Shown piece by piece: positions 33,501 to 44,499 of a DNA stretch of 64,000 nucleotides. A model generated the notes under the pieces. The model searched no databases. It worked only from the letters and a program-made list of their open reading frames with translations, and was not told where the DNA came from. Made by a program: the position numbers and the translations under genes. Source of the DNA: Carettochelys insculpta (taxonomy: Eukaryota > Chordata > Testudines > Carettochelyidae); contig NC_134138.1 in NCBI RefSeq assembly GCF_033958435.1, positions 8,196,001 to 8,260,000 on the forward strand. The letters are read 5' to 3'. Every line of letters starts with the position of its first letter. The stretch's first letter is position 1.

Positions 33501-36500
33501 GGCTCTTACAAGACATGTAGGGGTAAATTAGAGCTAAATAACAGCACAGAACACTGAGAGCCAGGACTGGTGGCTGTACACAAACTTTATGGGACCGTGG
33601 GAAGCTTGGCCACACCCATGATGAGTTGTCCTCCAACTAACTAAAATCATGCGAGATTATGGATGTTGCTGGACAAGAGCGTTCTGGATTAGAGAAGTTC
33701 AACTCCCACCTGCAACCAGGGGCTTTGGGTGGACAACTCTCCTATACAGTAATCCCCTGGTGTGCACGATTTCGATTTGCACTTAACTCACATTAATGCA
33801 GGTTATGTGCATATTGAAAGCCTCCAGCTCCCCCAGCTGGGGGAAGCAGGGCAGAAGCCGTTCCTGGCTCCCGCAAGCTCAAGGGAGCCAGGAGCCAGGC
33901 TGCCACCTGGTTCCCAGCTACCCCCATGACCCCACTTACACGAAATCCGAGTTATGCAAGGGTGTGCAGGAATGCAACCCTTGCATAACTTGGGACTACT
34001 GTAGTCTGCTGCCTAGGCAGTCATTTTGGCTGGAATTTTAAAAGGAGCTGTGATGCAATTAGCTGGCCTAATTCAATTGGCCATTGAATGTAAAATCAAA
34101 GCAAAAAAGCAGTCCAGTAGCACTTGAAAGACTAACAAAATAATGTATTAGGTGATGAGCTTTCGTGGGACAGACCCACTTCTTCAGCCCATAGACAGAC
34201 CAGAACAGACTCCATATTAAGGCACAGAGAACCAAAAACAGTAATCAAGGTTGACAAATCAGAAAAGTTATTATCAAGGTGAGCCAATCAGAGAGCAGAG
34301 GGGCAGAAGGAGGGGGAGCTATTGTACTCCTTTGCCTGATCCCTGTGAGCTGAGTTGGCTGGCATGGTCCAACTGCACTGCAGTGCAGACATATGCTTGT
34401 GGCATGGGGCTAATACCTGCAGGGTGGGTGTTCTCCCTTGGGCTAGGTCTTGGGCTCTGAGATCCATTCCCTCCTCTGGGTTTTGCAGCCTCAGTTCCCA
34501 CCCACGCAGGAATGTCTACACCGGTGTTCCCTGTAAGCTGAGCACTTGGGTGACCGCACAGGAGAAATTCAGCTGCTGCCCAGCTGATTAGCAGAGCACC
34601 CACAGCTGGCTAGGGACAACAGCATGTGTTTTTCCTGGTGGTTCACATCCACACGTGTGCACCTAATAAAAATTATTCTGCACATGGATGGAAACATTTA
34701 GCAGGAATACTGATCTATGCAGATAATTTTAGGTCTGGGTGTGAGTCTTGTGAGCCTGAGTCAGGTGGCATTGGCTCTGAGATGCTCATGTGGCCTTTTT
34801 TATCTTAAGCATAGATGTAGCCATGGTGACTTGCAAAATAAAGGGTCCTTCCTTCCTTCCTGTTGTTTGTAAGCATGCGGGATCAGGGCCTCAGCCAGTG
34901 TTGGACCTGAATCTGCTCTCATGCCATTTTTCCACTTAGGTAACTCCACTGATGTCAATAGACTTACTTCTGATTTACACCAGGTTAAAGAAGAAGGGAC
35001 TCAGGCTCCCACATTTCTTGTCAAATGGATCCTTCCCAGAGGAGCAAAAGGACTGATTGCCTTAGAGAGAGGCCAGGGGATGGAGCCAAAGAAGCACACA
35101 GGAGGGGTTATTATACTAAGGAAGAATCTAGCAGTGGGGAAGAAGTCCATGGAGAAGCAGAACAATGGCAAACAAAGGGCTGTACTGCTGTCTGGACTAC
35201 TGAGCAGTGAGTAGCACACCAGAGTGTGATTCAAGGGTGGTTCTGTGCCCAGCCATGCCCTGTCTTACTGCAGTCTTGGGCAAGTCACGTTCCAGTCTCT
35301 GTGCCTCAGTCTTTCCATCTGTAAAATGGGGGACCTTGCTACTGACCTGTCTCTGGGTGGAAACTGGTCTTTGCAGCCCCATTGAATTCAGGGCCGGAGT
35401 AGACCCAGGGGAAATAGTGGAATAGCACGTGGATTTAATTACTGGGAAGGGGACTGTAACCAGAAATATGGGGCAGGAGCCTCAGATGATCTAAATCGGT
35501 GTCACTCTGGTGGAGCAAACAGAGCTCATGAGCTGGCCCATGGTACATACAGAAAGTCAGCAAAGGGCTGGGTTTGCCTCAGCAGAGGGAAGCAATGAAG
35601 GGCTAGGCAGCACACAACAGGGAAATCTCTATGCGGTTAACTCTTGAAAGACTCCTGGAGTATAAGTAAAGTTACAGCAGAGATGGGGAGTGAACCCTAC
35701 TCACCAGCAGACTGTTAATTTCAGCCCAGCTTTCGGTGCTGTGTAACAGGAACACAGGGGGCACTGGACTGGATCACACATAAGGAACATGGAGTCATGT
35801 CTCTGACAGTAGCCAGCACCACGTGCTTGGGGGAAAGGTTCAGGAAACACCAGGGGAGGCACATGTAGGATCATCTCTCCTGTAAAAGTCTCTTCCAAAC
35901 CCCCTTAGCCAGAGATTGGCTTAAAAGCTGAATCCCCTTGGTTAAATCGGTGCTAGCATCAACAGTCCTGGATCCAGCTAGATCCCTCCCCATCCTCTGG
36001 CCAACCAAGATATATGGACTGCCACCATCACGCTCCTGTTGCAGATAGACCAAGCTGGTTGGCTGGATGGAGCATGCTGGTGCCGGGTCAGATGTCAGCC
36101 TGCAATTCCCTGGTCTCCTTCCCCATGTGTCCCAGGGTTGTTGCCCTCCCTGTTCTGCTGCACACCGGTTCCCGCTCTCCCTGGCCCTAGTACCTTGGTA
36201 GTTCTTTAACCAATGTGGAGGGAGTGCAAAGGGGACCCAGAGGTGGATGTGTTTGCCACCTGTTTAGCACAGGTGCAGGGCAGGGCAGGAGAGATCTCCC
36301 TTACTGTGCCTAATTCCTAGGCCAGGAATGTGACCTCCTTATTTCCCATCCCCAAAGCCTTCTTCTTCTTTGCGGGATTGTTTGTCAAATCCAAATCAAC
36401 CCCCAGTGCCTCCCCTGGGCCATCCAGCCCATGGGTAAGGTAAGGGCAAGGACTGCCTGCCCTGGCCCCTAGTAAGAAGAGACCCAAAGCCCAGCATAGT

Positions 36501-38762
36501 TTTAAATCAGTTCACGCCTTCAGCCCAAGGCAGTTCTCAGCCCAGATTGGGTGTGGACACCTCAGCACTAGCTGATCACCAGGTATTAGAGGTGACACCA
36601 GGACCTTTTCCCAGCCTCCAACCCCTCAGTACTTAGGAATGTGACAACGGCCACACTGGGTCAGACCAAAGGTCCATCCATCTGGCCCAGTGTCCTGTCT
36701 TCTGACAGAGGCCAATGCCAGGTGCCCTGGAGGGAGTGGACAGAGCGGGTGATCGTCAAGTGAGTCCTCCCCATCACCCATTCCCAGGCTCCGGCAAACA
36801 GAGGGCAGGGACACCATTCCTGCCCAGCCTGGCTACTAGCCTTTGATGCATCTAACCTCCATGACTGTATCTAGTTCCTTTTTGTACCCCGTTAAAGTTC
36901 TTGTCTTCAGAACCCCCTCTGGTGAGGAGTTCCACAGGCCAACCGTGCGCTGCATAGAGAAAAGTTTCCTTTTGCTAGTTTTAAACCTGCTACTCATTAA
37001 TTTCATTTGGTGACCCCTAGTCCTTATGTTATGGGAACAAGTAAATAACTTTTCCTTACCACTTTTTCCACACCTGTCCTGATTTTATAGACCTCTATCA
37101 CACCCCCCCTTAGTCTCCTCTTTTCTAAGATGAAAGGACCCAGTCTTATTAATCTCTCTTGATGTGGTGCCCGCTCCAAACAATTTTTGTTGCCCTTTTC
37201 TGAACCTTTTCCAACACAGGTTCTTTGAGATGAGGTGACCACACCTTGAAACATGAAGATGTGCGTATCCCATAGAGCTGGAAGGGACCATGAGAGGTCA
37301 TCAACTCCAGTTCCCTGCACTCACAGCAGGACCTACCACCGTTCCTGATGGACTTTATGTTTTTTAAATCTAACCTGTCCCAGACGATGGATAAGATCTG
37401 GAAGAGCAAAGTGATGAGTGTAGGAACGAAGCTGGGCGTCTTGAAAATGTGTGTATTCAGCAGCATGTGGTACGGATGTGAGACGGGTGATAACGAAAGA
37501 TTCAAAAAGCAGAACATTGGCGTTCGAAAGGAGTTGTTATAGAAAGATTCTGAGAATAGGATGGATGCAGAAGGTCACTAATGGGGAATTATACAGGAAG
37601 ATGCAGCCGAAAGAGAACCTGCTGCAGAAGGTTATAAAACAGAAGCTGCAACTGTTTGGGCATATTTGTGGAATGAACGATGAACGAAAAAATCAAGACC
37701 CTGGTATTCAGCATAATGGACTGTTTGAATAGGAGAGGCAGACCCCACAGAGACTGGATAGATGATGTAGTAGATTGGTGAGGAGCTAGTCTACAGAACT
37801 AAGCCACTCTGCACTGGATAGGGAAGGATGGAAGGAAATAGTGAGAGAGGCATCAGACACCAACGGGCGCTGAGCCCACAGTTATCGATGATGATGCCCC
37901 AGACCCTTGCAAGGCCCCTTCAGTGACTGAGCTCATAACTCTGGGTTTACTAGGGCAATGCTCTAACCACTGAGGCATCCCTCCCCACAGCTATACACAC
38001 GGTATTCAAGATGTGGGCATACCATGGCTTTATACAGAGACAATGAGATAGTCTCTGTCTTATTCCCTATCCCTTGTCAATGATTCCTAACATTCGGTTT
38101 GCCTTTTGACTGCTGCAGCTCAGTGAGGGGATGTTTTCAGAGAACTCTCCACAACGACTCCAGCATCTGAGGAAGTGGGTCTGCCCCATGAAAGCTCATC
38201 ACCTAATAAATTATTTTGTTAGTCTTTAAAGTGCTCCGTGACTGCTGGTGTGTTTTGTTAGAATACAGACTAATGCGGCCACCTCTCTGTTGCTGTTCTC
38301 TTGAGTGGTCATAGCTAAATTAATACTGATAACCTCAGTGCTTCTGATTCTAATGCCAGACTCCATGGTGCAGAGGGCCCCAGTGGAGACTTACTTGGCT
38401 AGGAAGATGTTCTCAATAAGGGTGATCTTACAGTAAACATGCAACGAGAGTCACCCCTGCTGTCCTCATCCGTCAGTAGAGGTGTTTCTGTGTTGGTACC
38501 GACTTCTAATGTGCCACGGTACCTATGAGATCATGTGTTGAGTCTGGGTTGCAGGAAGATCCTATGTCACCTAGCAGGGTCGTTCCCCTGTGTGGGGAAG
38601 AATAGTCATTTTACGGTAAAGGAGATGTTTCTCCATTCCCTTAGTTTGGCGCTCACCAGGGCTATCCCAGATAAATCGCTGCACTCCGGGTGAAGCCCCT
38701 GCAATCTTACCTAGTTCCAGGGAGACCAGGCCAGCCAGCAGAGCAGCCAGGAGCGCCTTCAT
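30325..38762 (-). CDS. LY6/uPAR GPI-anchored protein, complete three-exon gene (LYPD2/PSCA-like)
   Basis: Minus-strand exons 38762-38711, 32437-32318 and 30530-30325 splice in phase 1 at both junctions into a 125-aa protein. MKALLAALLAGLVSLELG is a signal peptide. The LY6 domain starts SLQCYTC, has ten cysteines and ends CCSTDLCN. A hydrophobic C-terminus (LGLTAAALWTLV) fits a GPI signal. Potential N-glycosylation sites include NCS, NMT and NTS. The central phrases YPFFGN and SDPDGIG make it a close relative of the LYPD2-like gene at 1453-3121, whereas MKALLAALL resembles the PSCA start. It occupies the place of mammalian LY6K, between THEM6 and PSCA. Orthology is left open, so no symbol is given. 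Confidence 0.9.
30531..32317 (-). other. Second LY6 gene intron 2
   Basis: This 1.8-kb intron holds a dispersed GC-rich repeat at about 30715-31200. Its beginning (cagcactctcggtacctgag, gagatttgctggac) is related to the miniature element at 33384-33702. The rest is unrecognised. Confidence 0.5.
32318..32437 (-). CDS. Second LY6 gene, exon 2
   Basis: The acceptor ctcggcag ends at 32438 and the donor GTAAGTC begins at 32317. The 120-bp phase 1-1 exon encodes AQSLQCYTCKEPT and continues through NCS to VDS. Confidence 0.9.
33384..33702. mobile_element. Miniature DNA element with TTGAACTTCTCT termini
   Basis: ttgaacttctct near 33387 is repeated inverted as agagaagttcaa near 33688-33700. The interior (tgccagaccacgagaagtc) is related to the repeat at 30715-31200. 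Confidence 0.6.
33747..34001 (+). mobile_element. Tc1/mariner (Tigger-like) miniature element
   Basis: The ends CAGTAATCCCC and GGGACTACTG are inverted, and TA flanks both sides (33745-33746, 34002-34003), as for Tc1/mariner insertions. 255 bp, non-coding. Confidence 0.75.
34098..34305 (-). mobile_element. Penelope-like terminal repeat, antisense, well preserved
   Basis: Same layout as 16323-16525: gcagtccagtagcacttgaa, ggtgatgagctttcgtggga, cagacccacttcttcag, then the segment near tgacaaatcagaa. Confidence 0.8.
34161..34187 (-). ncRNA. Hammerhead-ribozyme-like core within the Penelope terminal repeat
   Basis: On the minus strand CTGAAGA, one extra A, a perfect 5-bp hairpin GTGGG-TCTGT-CCCAC and GAAA follow each other. 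This is the CUGANGA / stem II / GAAA arrangement of a hammerhead, apart from the extra A. Stems I and III are not convincing in this copy. Activity is an inference from the known presence of hammerheads in Penelope-like elements. Confidence 0.35.
34523..34712 (-). mobile_element. hAT miniature element, copy 3
   Basis: ggtgttccctgtaagctgag, cccagctgattagcagagc and aaaattattctgcacatgga match the family in reverse. Confidence 0.8.
35250..35350 (+). mobile_element. MIR/CORE-SINE fragment
   Basis: gtcttgggcaagtcac, ctctgtgcctcagt and ccatctgtaaaatgggg are the central MIR words. It is an ancient amniote element. Confidence 0.65.
35355..36625. other. Intron 1 of the second LY6 gene, nothing recognised
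   Basis: No exon or known repeat was identified here. Confidence 0.35.
36630..37258 (-). mobile_element. CR1-type LINE 3' portion, antisense
   Basis: Begins at the tail (cactgggtcagaccaaagg) and runs back through the end of the coding frame, with antisense phrases for GPFILEKRRLRGG and a C-terminal ERAPHQER-like stretch. Confidence 0.8.
37262..37985 (-). mobile_element. tRNA-derived SINE, antisense, split by a LINE insertion
   Basis: The 3' half (37262-37345, agctggaagggaccatgaga) and the 5' half (about 37888-37985, with antisense B and A boxes near ctcataactctgggttta) match the SINE at 15236-15425. They are separated by the LINE piece 37346-37887. Confidence 0.7.
37346..37887 (+). mobile_element. 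Non-LTR retrotransposon ORF2 C-terminal fragment
   Basis: The readings SVGTKLGVLKMCVFSSMWYG, CETG, RKILRIGWMQKVTNGELYRK and LQLFGHICGMND match the YGCETW ... GH region at the end of LINE ORF2. The copy ends in a (GAT)n-like tail atcgatgatgatg. Confidence 0.75.
38166..38300 (+). mobile_element. Penelope-like terminal fragment
   Basis: ctgaggaagtgggtctgccc, ttgttagtctttaaagtgct and cagactaatgcggccacctc match the family. Confidence 0.75.
38711..38762 (-). CDS. Second LY6 gene, exon 1 (signal peptide)
   Basis: ATG at 38762-38760 opens 17 codons plus one base (MKALLAALLAGLVSLEL-G), ending at a good donor, CTAG|GTAAGATT. The length and phase are typical of LY6-family first coding exons. Confidence 0.85.
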
Positions 38763-39279
38763 CCCCAGCAGACTCTCGGCGTGGGTGGCTAAGAAGAACA
38801 AAAGCTTCTCCCCTGGCACTCTCCACACTTTCCCTTTGCAGGGAATTTCCCCTCCCATCTGGCTCTGATTAAAGCCTTTGCCAGAGCTTCCGTGGAACAA
38901 GTTCCTGGAGTGAGCTCACGGCAGTGGGGCCCGCCCCTTCTACCCCACCCCCTTTGCCAGGTACACATGCTGAGCTCCGCCGGGCTGGGCTGGGAAGTTT
39001 GCAGCCCAGCAGGGTTATGGTCAGGGATCATTGCTGTGGTTTGGGGCAGGTGGGTGTTGTACCCTCCCCGTCAGATGAGAGGAAGAGGGGTCCCTACGGC
39101 TCATCCTCTTTCACTGGAGTGACTCTTCATGCCAGCGTCTTGTGCTCCTTTTTGCTTTCCCCTCTAGGGGCTCCTGCGGGGGACACCCGCTTTAGAAGCT
39201 CTGGGTAGCAGGGCCTGAAGCCTCTCTGGGTTTGAAAAGAGCAAGTCCCACAGCATGGCCAGTTCTACTGTCAGCCTGC

Positions 39280-39490
39280 GGGGTTGGGACGTGGGGGATT
39301 CATGCTCTGCCACAGACTTCCTGTGAGCCCTTGGGCAGGCTGCTTTGCCTTTTTGTGCCTCAGTTTCCCTTCAGTATAGGAGGCCACTGCTGCTCCTTGC
39401 CTACCCTCCCGGGCTTGCTTATTCAGCCTGGGAGCTCCCCGAGGCCGGGCTGCCTGCTGCTCTGTAGCGAGAGGGATTGAGACATAGTGA
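39280..39490 (+). mobile_element. MIR/CORE-SINE fragment
   Basis: tctgccacagacttcctgtg, cccttgggcaggctgc and ttgtgcctcagtttccc follow MIR order. Confidence 0.6.
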
Positions 39491-39896
39491 CTTCCCTGAG
39501 GATGAAGCTCAGGTGTCCTCATTCCCATTCTGGGGCCTGGACCACTGGCCTGTCCTTCCTCCTTTGCGGATGCCTTATCAAGAAACCAGCCCCTCCCACT
39601 TCCTTCCTTGCCTGGGGTGAGTGCTCATGCGGTGGGGCCCAGCTGAGGCTCTGAGCAAGCCTCAGTAATAAACAGTGGTGAGGAAAATCCAGGGCCTGTC
39701 TACACTAGCTCTGCGCCTCCTGCTAGGTCTGGAGGAACAGCATTAGGGCAACAGCTGGTGGGTAGTTTAAGCTTAGGTGGGAACTACTTGGGATCTGCCT
39801 CAGGCAAGTCTCCTGGGATTTGCTAAGATGTGGGAGATGTGCTGGGTTTCTGGCATCTTCACCCAGAAGCAGTGGGGAGGAGGGGCTGCACCCAGG

Positions 39897-40095
39897 GGTC
39901 CCTTTAATTTTTTCCATCCAAGAGCAGAATAAATTTTGTTAGGTGCACTGAGGCACGTGGGAATGTGCACTGCCCGTACAAAAAAGAAAAAAAACCACAC
40001 GCTGCCAGCAGTGGGCGCTCTGCTAATCAGCTGGGAGGCACCTGAATCTCTCCTGGGCGGCCGCCCAAGCACTTGGCTTACAGGGAACTCTGGCT
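39897..40095 (+). mobile_element. hAT miniature element, copy 4
   Basis: aataaattttgttaggtgca, tctgctaatcagctgggagg and gcttacagggaactctgg match the family from end to end. Confidence 0.8.
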
Positions 40096-40927
40096 GCACC
40101 GTGGCCCAGAATCACCCTGGCTTTTCCGAGTCCACAGCAACAAAAGGAGGTTTAAAGATGACGCTATCCATAGGGCCGGAAAACGGTTGTGGAATAGACT
40201 GACGGGGTCCCAGCAGCCTCCAGTTTCAGGGACTTCCAGTTTTACCTGCCAGTCTCGTCCAGATTAGCCTGTCGCACCAGGAATCGGTTCCGTTTTTAAT
40301 CACGAGGAAAGAAGGATTAAAGAGCTGCCGTCCTGGGATGGGCTGCAGTTGCCATGGGAGCCAGATCTTCAGAACAGCTGGGTGTGTTGTGTTGGGACGT
40401 GGTGTTCTCCACCCTCCCTCTCTGCTCACTGAAGATGTTTGCACGTGAGGGAGCAAAAGCTGGGTGTGTGGGGCAGGTGGCTCAGCTAGGTGGGAGGCCT
40501 TCATCATCACTAGGCATGGTGCCAACCCTGCCCACTGGCTACTGGCCCAGCTAGCAGGTTGTGCTAGCTTTAATTAGCACTGGAGGTGTTGTCCTGGCAT
40601 ACAGCTGCACCCAGCCACTCTCTGGGAGGAGGAGACAATGGCCCCTTTGTCTTGTATAAATAGGTCTCTCTATTCAGCCCTGCCACTGCTCTGGAGTTGA
40701 GGAGAATCAGCAAAGGGGCTGGACCAATCATTCTTCTCAGCAACCTTCAATGGGCTTCCATTCTGAACTCCCCAGTCTTAACCCCTCTACTGCCAGAGAT
40801 GGGCTGTTGCCTTCCCGTAGCTTGTTCTGCGACTGTCCAGCTCCGTCCTGCTTCTCTGTTCTTTACCTTGTCCCACGCCCAGCGAGATGTTCACCAAACC
40901 TCAACCTCTGGCTCTCCCAAACTTAAC

Positions 40928-41115
40928 AGTGACTGGCCATACTGGGTCAGAGACCAATGGGCCTTCTAGCTCAGTATCTTGTTCTCCAACAGTGGCCAAT
41001 GCCAGGTACCCCAGAGGGACTGGACAGAACCTATAGGAGCTAGGTATTTTTAAGGTCTCCTGCAGGCCCTCACCTCCTACACTCAGTCTCTCTTGGTGGT
41101 CACTCAATAATGAGG
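40928..41115 (-). mobile_element. CR1-type 3' fragment, antisense
   Basis: catactgggtcagagaccaa and ggccaatgccaggtacccca are the reverse complement of the tail at 11040-11337. Confidence 0.7.
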
Positions 41116-41286
41116 ATGCCTTCATGTCACCCTCCTCTTTGGGAGTCCATTGATGGCTAATGAGCCTGATTCTGGAAATGCAAATCTTATTACAGAAAGG
41201 GCAGGTGTTGGTAGCCGTTGGAGTGGGGTGGGACAGTTTTTGCCACTCTTTTCTTTTTCTCCATCTCTCCTTGTCTGTACTACAGT

Positions 41287-41452
41287 GGGACAGCTCAGTG
41301 GTTTGAGCACTGGTTTGCTAAAGCCAGGGTTATGAGCTCAGCCCTTGAGGAGGCCATTTAGGGATGGGAAGGGGTGGTGCTTGGTCCTCCCAAGAATGCA
41401 GGGGATTGGACTTCGTGATGTCCTTTCCAGCTCTATGAGATGTGTATCTCTC
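41287..41452 (+). mobile_element. Turtle-type tRNA-derived SINE
   Basis: gacagctcagtggtttgagc (A box), ggttatgagctca (B-box region) and the tail ttccagctctatgagat. It is the sense counterpart of 15236-15425. Confidence 0.78.
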
Positions 41453-41454
41453 TA

Positions 41455-41885
41455 TATTTTTTTAACTTGCATCACCCTTTCACAGATTACTGCTCTCTGC
41501 TGGGGATGGTCCTGGGCAAGGTTCTTCCAAGTGTCAACACCCAAGCTGCATTTTTTCATATGTGCCTTCAGCACCTCCTTATATCACTTCCGCTGTTACC
41601 CAGCACTCCTCCGGTCTTCCTCCAGTTCAGAAAACAGAATCTGTTTTGGGAGGTGCTGATCAGACATCCCAACCATGTGACCAGTCCAACAAAGTTGTTT
41701 GTGAATGATAACGGCTTCAGTGCTGGTCATGTTCGACTCTTCCAGGCCGCTAGTGTTTGTGCACCTGTCCTCCCAAGAGATATTTAGGATTCTCCAGAGG
41801 CAGCATTGATTATATTGTTGAAGTGCCTTCAACTGATGCTTTTATGTGGTCCAAATTTCACATGTGTACAGTAGCGTTGGAACAT
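41455..41885 (-). mobile_element. Non-LTR retrotransposon ORF2 C-terminal fragment, antisense
   Basis: The minus strand reads ALQQYNQCCLWRILNISWED, then QLCWTGHMVGMSDQHLPKQ and SELEEDRRSAG. It would continue into the [10 protein letters not shown] segment at 21255, so both may be pieces of one LINE family. Confidence 0.75.
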
Positions 41886-42930
41886 AAAAAGCCCGGGCTG
41901 AGGACTCAGTTGGGGCTGAGCCTCCAGAGGGGCCAGAGGATGGTTCTGGGCTCCCAGCCTGGGAGGCTAAGGACCAGCTGGGTGAGGTCTTGGCCTGGAT
42001 TGGACCACCTGGGCCCCTGCCAGTCCTGGCAGCCCATGGACCCCAGCAGAATTGGCCTGTAGAAGACCTGTTGGACCAACCTATGGACCAGCCTCAACCG
42101 GCACCTCAAGCCAGCCTGAGGCAGTGGAAGAACCCATAGGCCTCGCAGGCTTGGATCGGACCCCAGGCAGACCTGGAACCCTGAGAGCCTTGAGAAGTTC
42201 CCTGGACATGGGGTGTGTGCCAGGGAGGAGACTAGGGGTAAGAGGACCGTCAAAGGGCCTTGGGTTGCTGTGTTGCTGTCTGGATTCCCCACTAACCCGT
42301 GCCGCAGACCGTGCTGGTCTGATCAGGGCCTCTGGGCCAGGACATGGTGGAGTGGGTGGGCCCACGTCCCGCCTGCCATCCATCTGCTGGGTGGCCGTCT
42401 CCCGCTCTCTGCCAGCTCAGGCAAAGTGTGTGTGCCCATCATGGAACTGGGTGAACTGTGGGAACTGGGTTGGTTGCTCTGCCCTAAGCTAGGGCTGGGG
42501 CTCTCCTGAGTAAGGCAGCATCCTGAACTCTTTGCTTGCTGCCCCACCCTGAGATAGGGCCTGGCTGTTCATAGGCTGTTGTTTTTGTTGCCCTGCCCTG
42601 CACCAGGGCCTGGGCTTGCCCCACCTTGAACCAAGGCGTGAGATCCTTTGTGGATGTTTGCCAACCTGCCCTGAGCTAGGGCCAGGGAACTCTAAGACTG
42701 TGGATTTGCTGTTGCCCTGACCTAGGGCTAGGCCCTGACAAGAACTAATTTTTCCTAGCGCCTGCCTGAAGTAAGGCCGGGCTTTGAACTGTTGCCTTTC
42801 ACCCACCTGAGGCAAGGTGGGGACCCCCAAACTAGTGACTTGGGGGTTGTTTGGCACCTGTGGCAATGGGGCGGAGTGGCTGCCCACTGACCCGGAAGGC
42901 GGGGAACCCCTCCAGGAGCCTGAACTGGCT
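41886..42930. repeat. Unclassified long repeat with GCCCTGANCTAGGGC iterations
   Basis: Between 42480 and 42880 a phrase near gccctgagctagggcc recurs about seven times with changes. The whole stretch has the look of LTR-retroelement non-coding DNA. I could not define its ends. Confidence 0.4.
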
Positions 42931-43009
42931 ACAAAAGCGCATTATTAAATAATTGTTCCCTATATAGGAACTGAGACTGTAATCAAGTTATCCAGCACCT
43001 TTTCCTTGT

Positions 43010-43415
43010 TCAGCTAAATGGACTGATTTCTCTGAGTCCCTCGCTGTAAGGCAGGTTTTCGAATCCTTTCCTTTTTCTCGTGGCTCTGCTCTGAAGCCTG
43101 CAGTTTTTCAACATCTTTCTTGCATTGTGAGTGCCAGCACTGGACACAGGAGTCCAGCAGTGGTCACGCCAGGGCCAAATACAATGCTGAAATAACCTCT
43201 TTGTTCCTATTGGAGATTCCCTTGTTTGTGCATCCAAGGATCGCATTAGCTCTCCTGGACACACTCCAGCATGGGGAGCTCATGTCTGATTGATCCTCCA
43301 CCATGATCACAAATCTTTCCCAGAGTCCTTCTGCCCCAGGGTAGAAACCCCTTCCTGTAAGCATGACCACCACCAGTCTTTCTGCTGTGAGGCATAACAA
43401 TTGCATGTAGCCATA
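43010..43415 (-). mobile_element. CR1 LINE interior fragment, antisense
   Basis: The stretch around gccagcactggacacaggag and gatcgcattagctctcctgg resembles, reversed, the CR1 segment upstream of the 3' end. Confidence 0.55.
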
Positions 43416-43418
43416 ATC

Positions 43419-43690
43419 AACAAGAACAAGAAGAAGTCCTGGGGCGCCTTATAAACCAACAGCTATTTTGGAGCATAAGCTTTCTTGAGCAAAGACCCAC
43501 CTCGTCAGATGCCTGAGCGGGGGGATTTCAGAGGAGGATTTAAAGAAGGAGTCTCAGTCAAGGGAAGGACCCGAGCTGACAAGGTCTGTTCAGTCAGGGT
43601 GGATGTGGCCCATTATCGGCAGGTCATGTGGAGTTGCGAACATCAAGAGTGGAGAAATCAAGTCAGTTCAGTCAGCCGGAATGTGGGTAA
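43419..43690 (-). mobile_element. Penelope-like terminal repeat, antisense
   Basis: gaagtcctggggcgccttat, gagcataagctttcttgagc and gacccacctcgtcagatgcc. The minus strand carries CTGACGA ... GAAA and a GC-TTAT-GC loop (43470-43508). Confidence 0.75.
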
Positions 43691-44114
43691 ACAAGATGGC
43701 GGCAAGCCACTCTCAGCCTGTTGTAGCTCTGTGACACTCACCAGGCAGGCTGGGTGGGTGGTTTTGGGAGCAACACTAGCGTAGCCGAGACGATAATTCC
43801 CCGGAGGCCAAGAAACCACTTCAGTTCTGTTTAAAGCCGTGGCAGGCTACCCAAAGGACTTTAGCCAGCACAGAGGGAACTTACCCCAAGCTCCCCATTC
43901 ACACGTGGCTCAGGGTGAGGTGTGTTTGTATCCTGACATGGGTTGTTGTTGATAGCGCATCTGCGACAGCGCAGCCACAGAACCTGGGTAGAGTGTCCTG
44001 GTACAGTTGGAGGGCTAGCAAGGACACTGGTCCCAATAGCCAGGGTCCTATCTAGAACAGTGGTTTTCACTCTGTGATCTGCAAACTGTTGGGGGTCTGT
44101 AGTTTTCCAGAAGG

Positions 44115-44205
44115 GTCAGTTCCCTTGAATATTTTTCATCCTTGTGCAGAATAAATTTTATGCGTACCCAGGTATGTGCAAATGTGCACCACCAATAGAA
44201 ATACA
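44115..44205 (+). mobile_element. hAT miniature element, copy 5 (partial)
   Basis: ttcatccttgtgcagaataa, aaatgtgcaccaccaatag, then the homology stops. Confidence 0.6.
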
Positions 44206-44284
44206 GGCTTGCCAAGAGTGGGGGCAAAAGGGGCAGCTACCCCAAGAGCCAGCATTTCAGAGGGGTCTGGAGCCCCAACCTCCT

Positions 44285-44480
44285 CCTCTAGTTTACTGCT
44301 GTCCACAGATTTGCTAAGGGTGCAATCCATCCCTTCATCCAGGCCATGAATAGAGATGTTGAACCAAACTGGCCCCAGAACCAACCCTTGAGGTACCCTG
44401 CTCGATACCAGACGCCAGCCAGCCAGAGAGCCACTGATCATCACCTGCTGAGCCAGCCAGCTTTCTATCCACCAGACTCT
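44285..44480 (-). mobile_element. CR1 LINE fragment, antisense
   Basis: ctgtccacagatttgctaag, catccaggccatgaatagag and gaaccaacccttgaggtacc are the reverse complement of an interior CR1 region. Confidence 0.6.
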
Positions 44481-44499
44481 CAAGCCTCTTCCAGCACAC

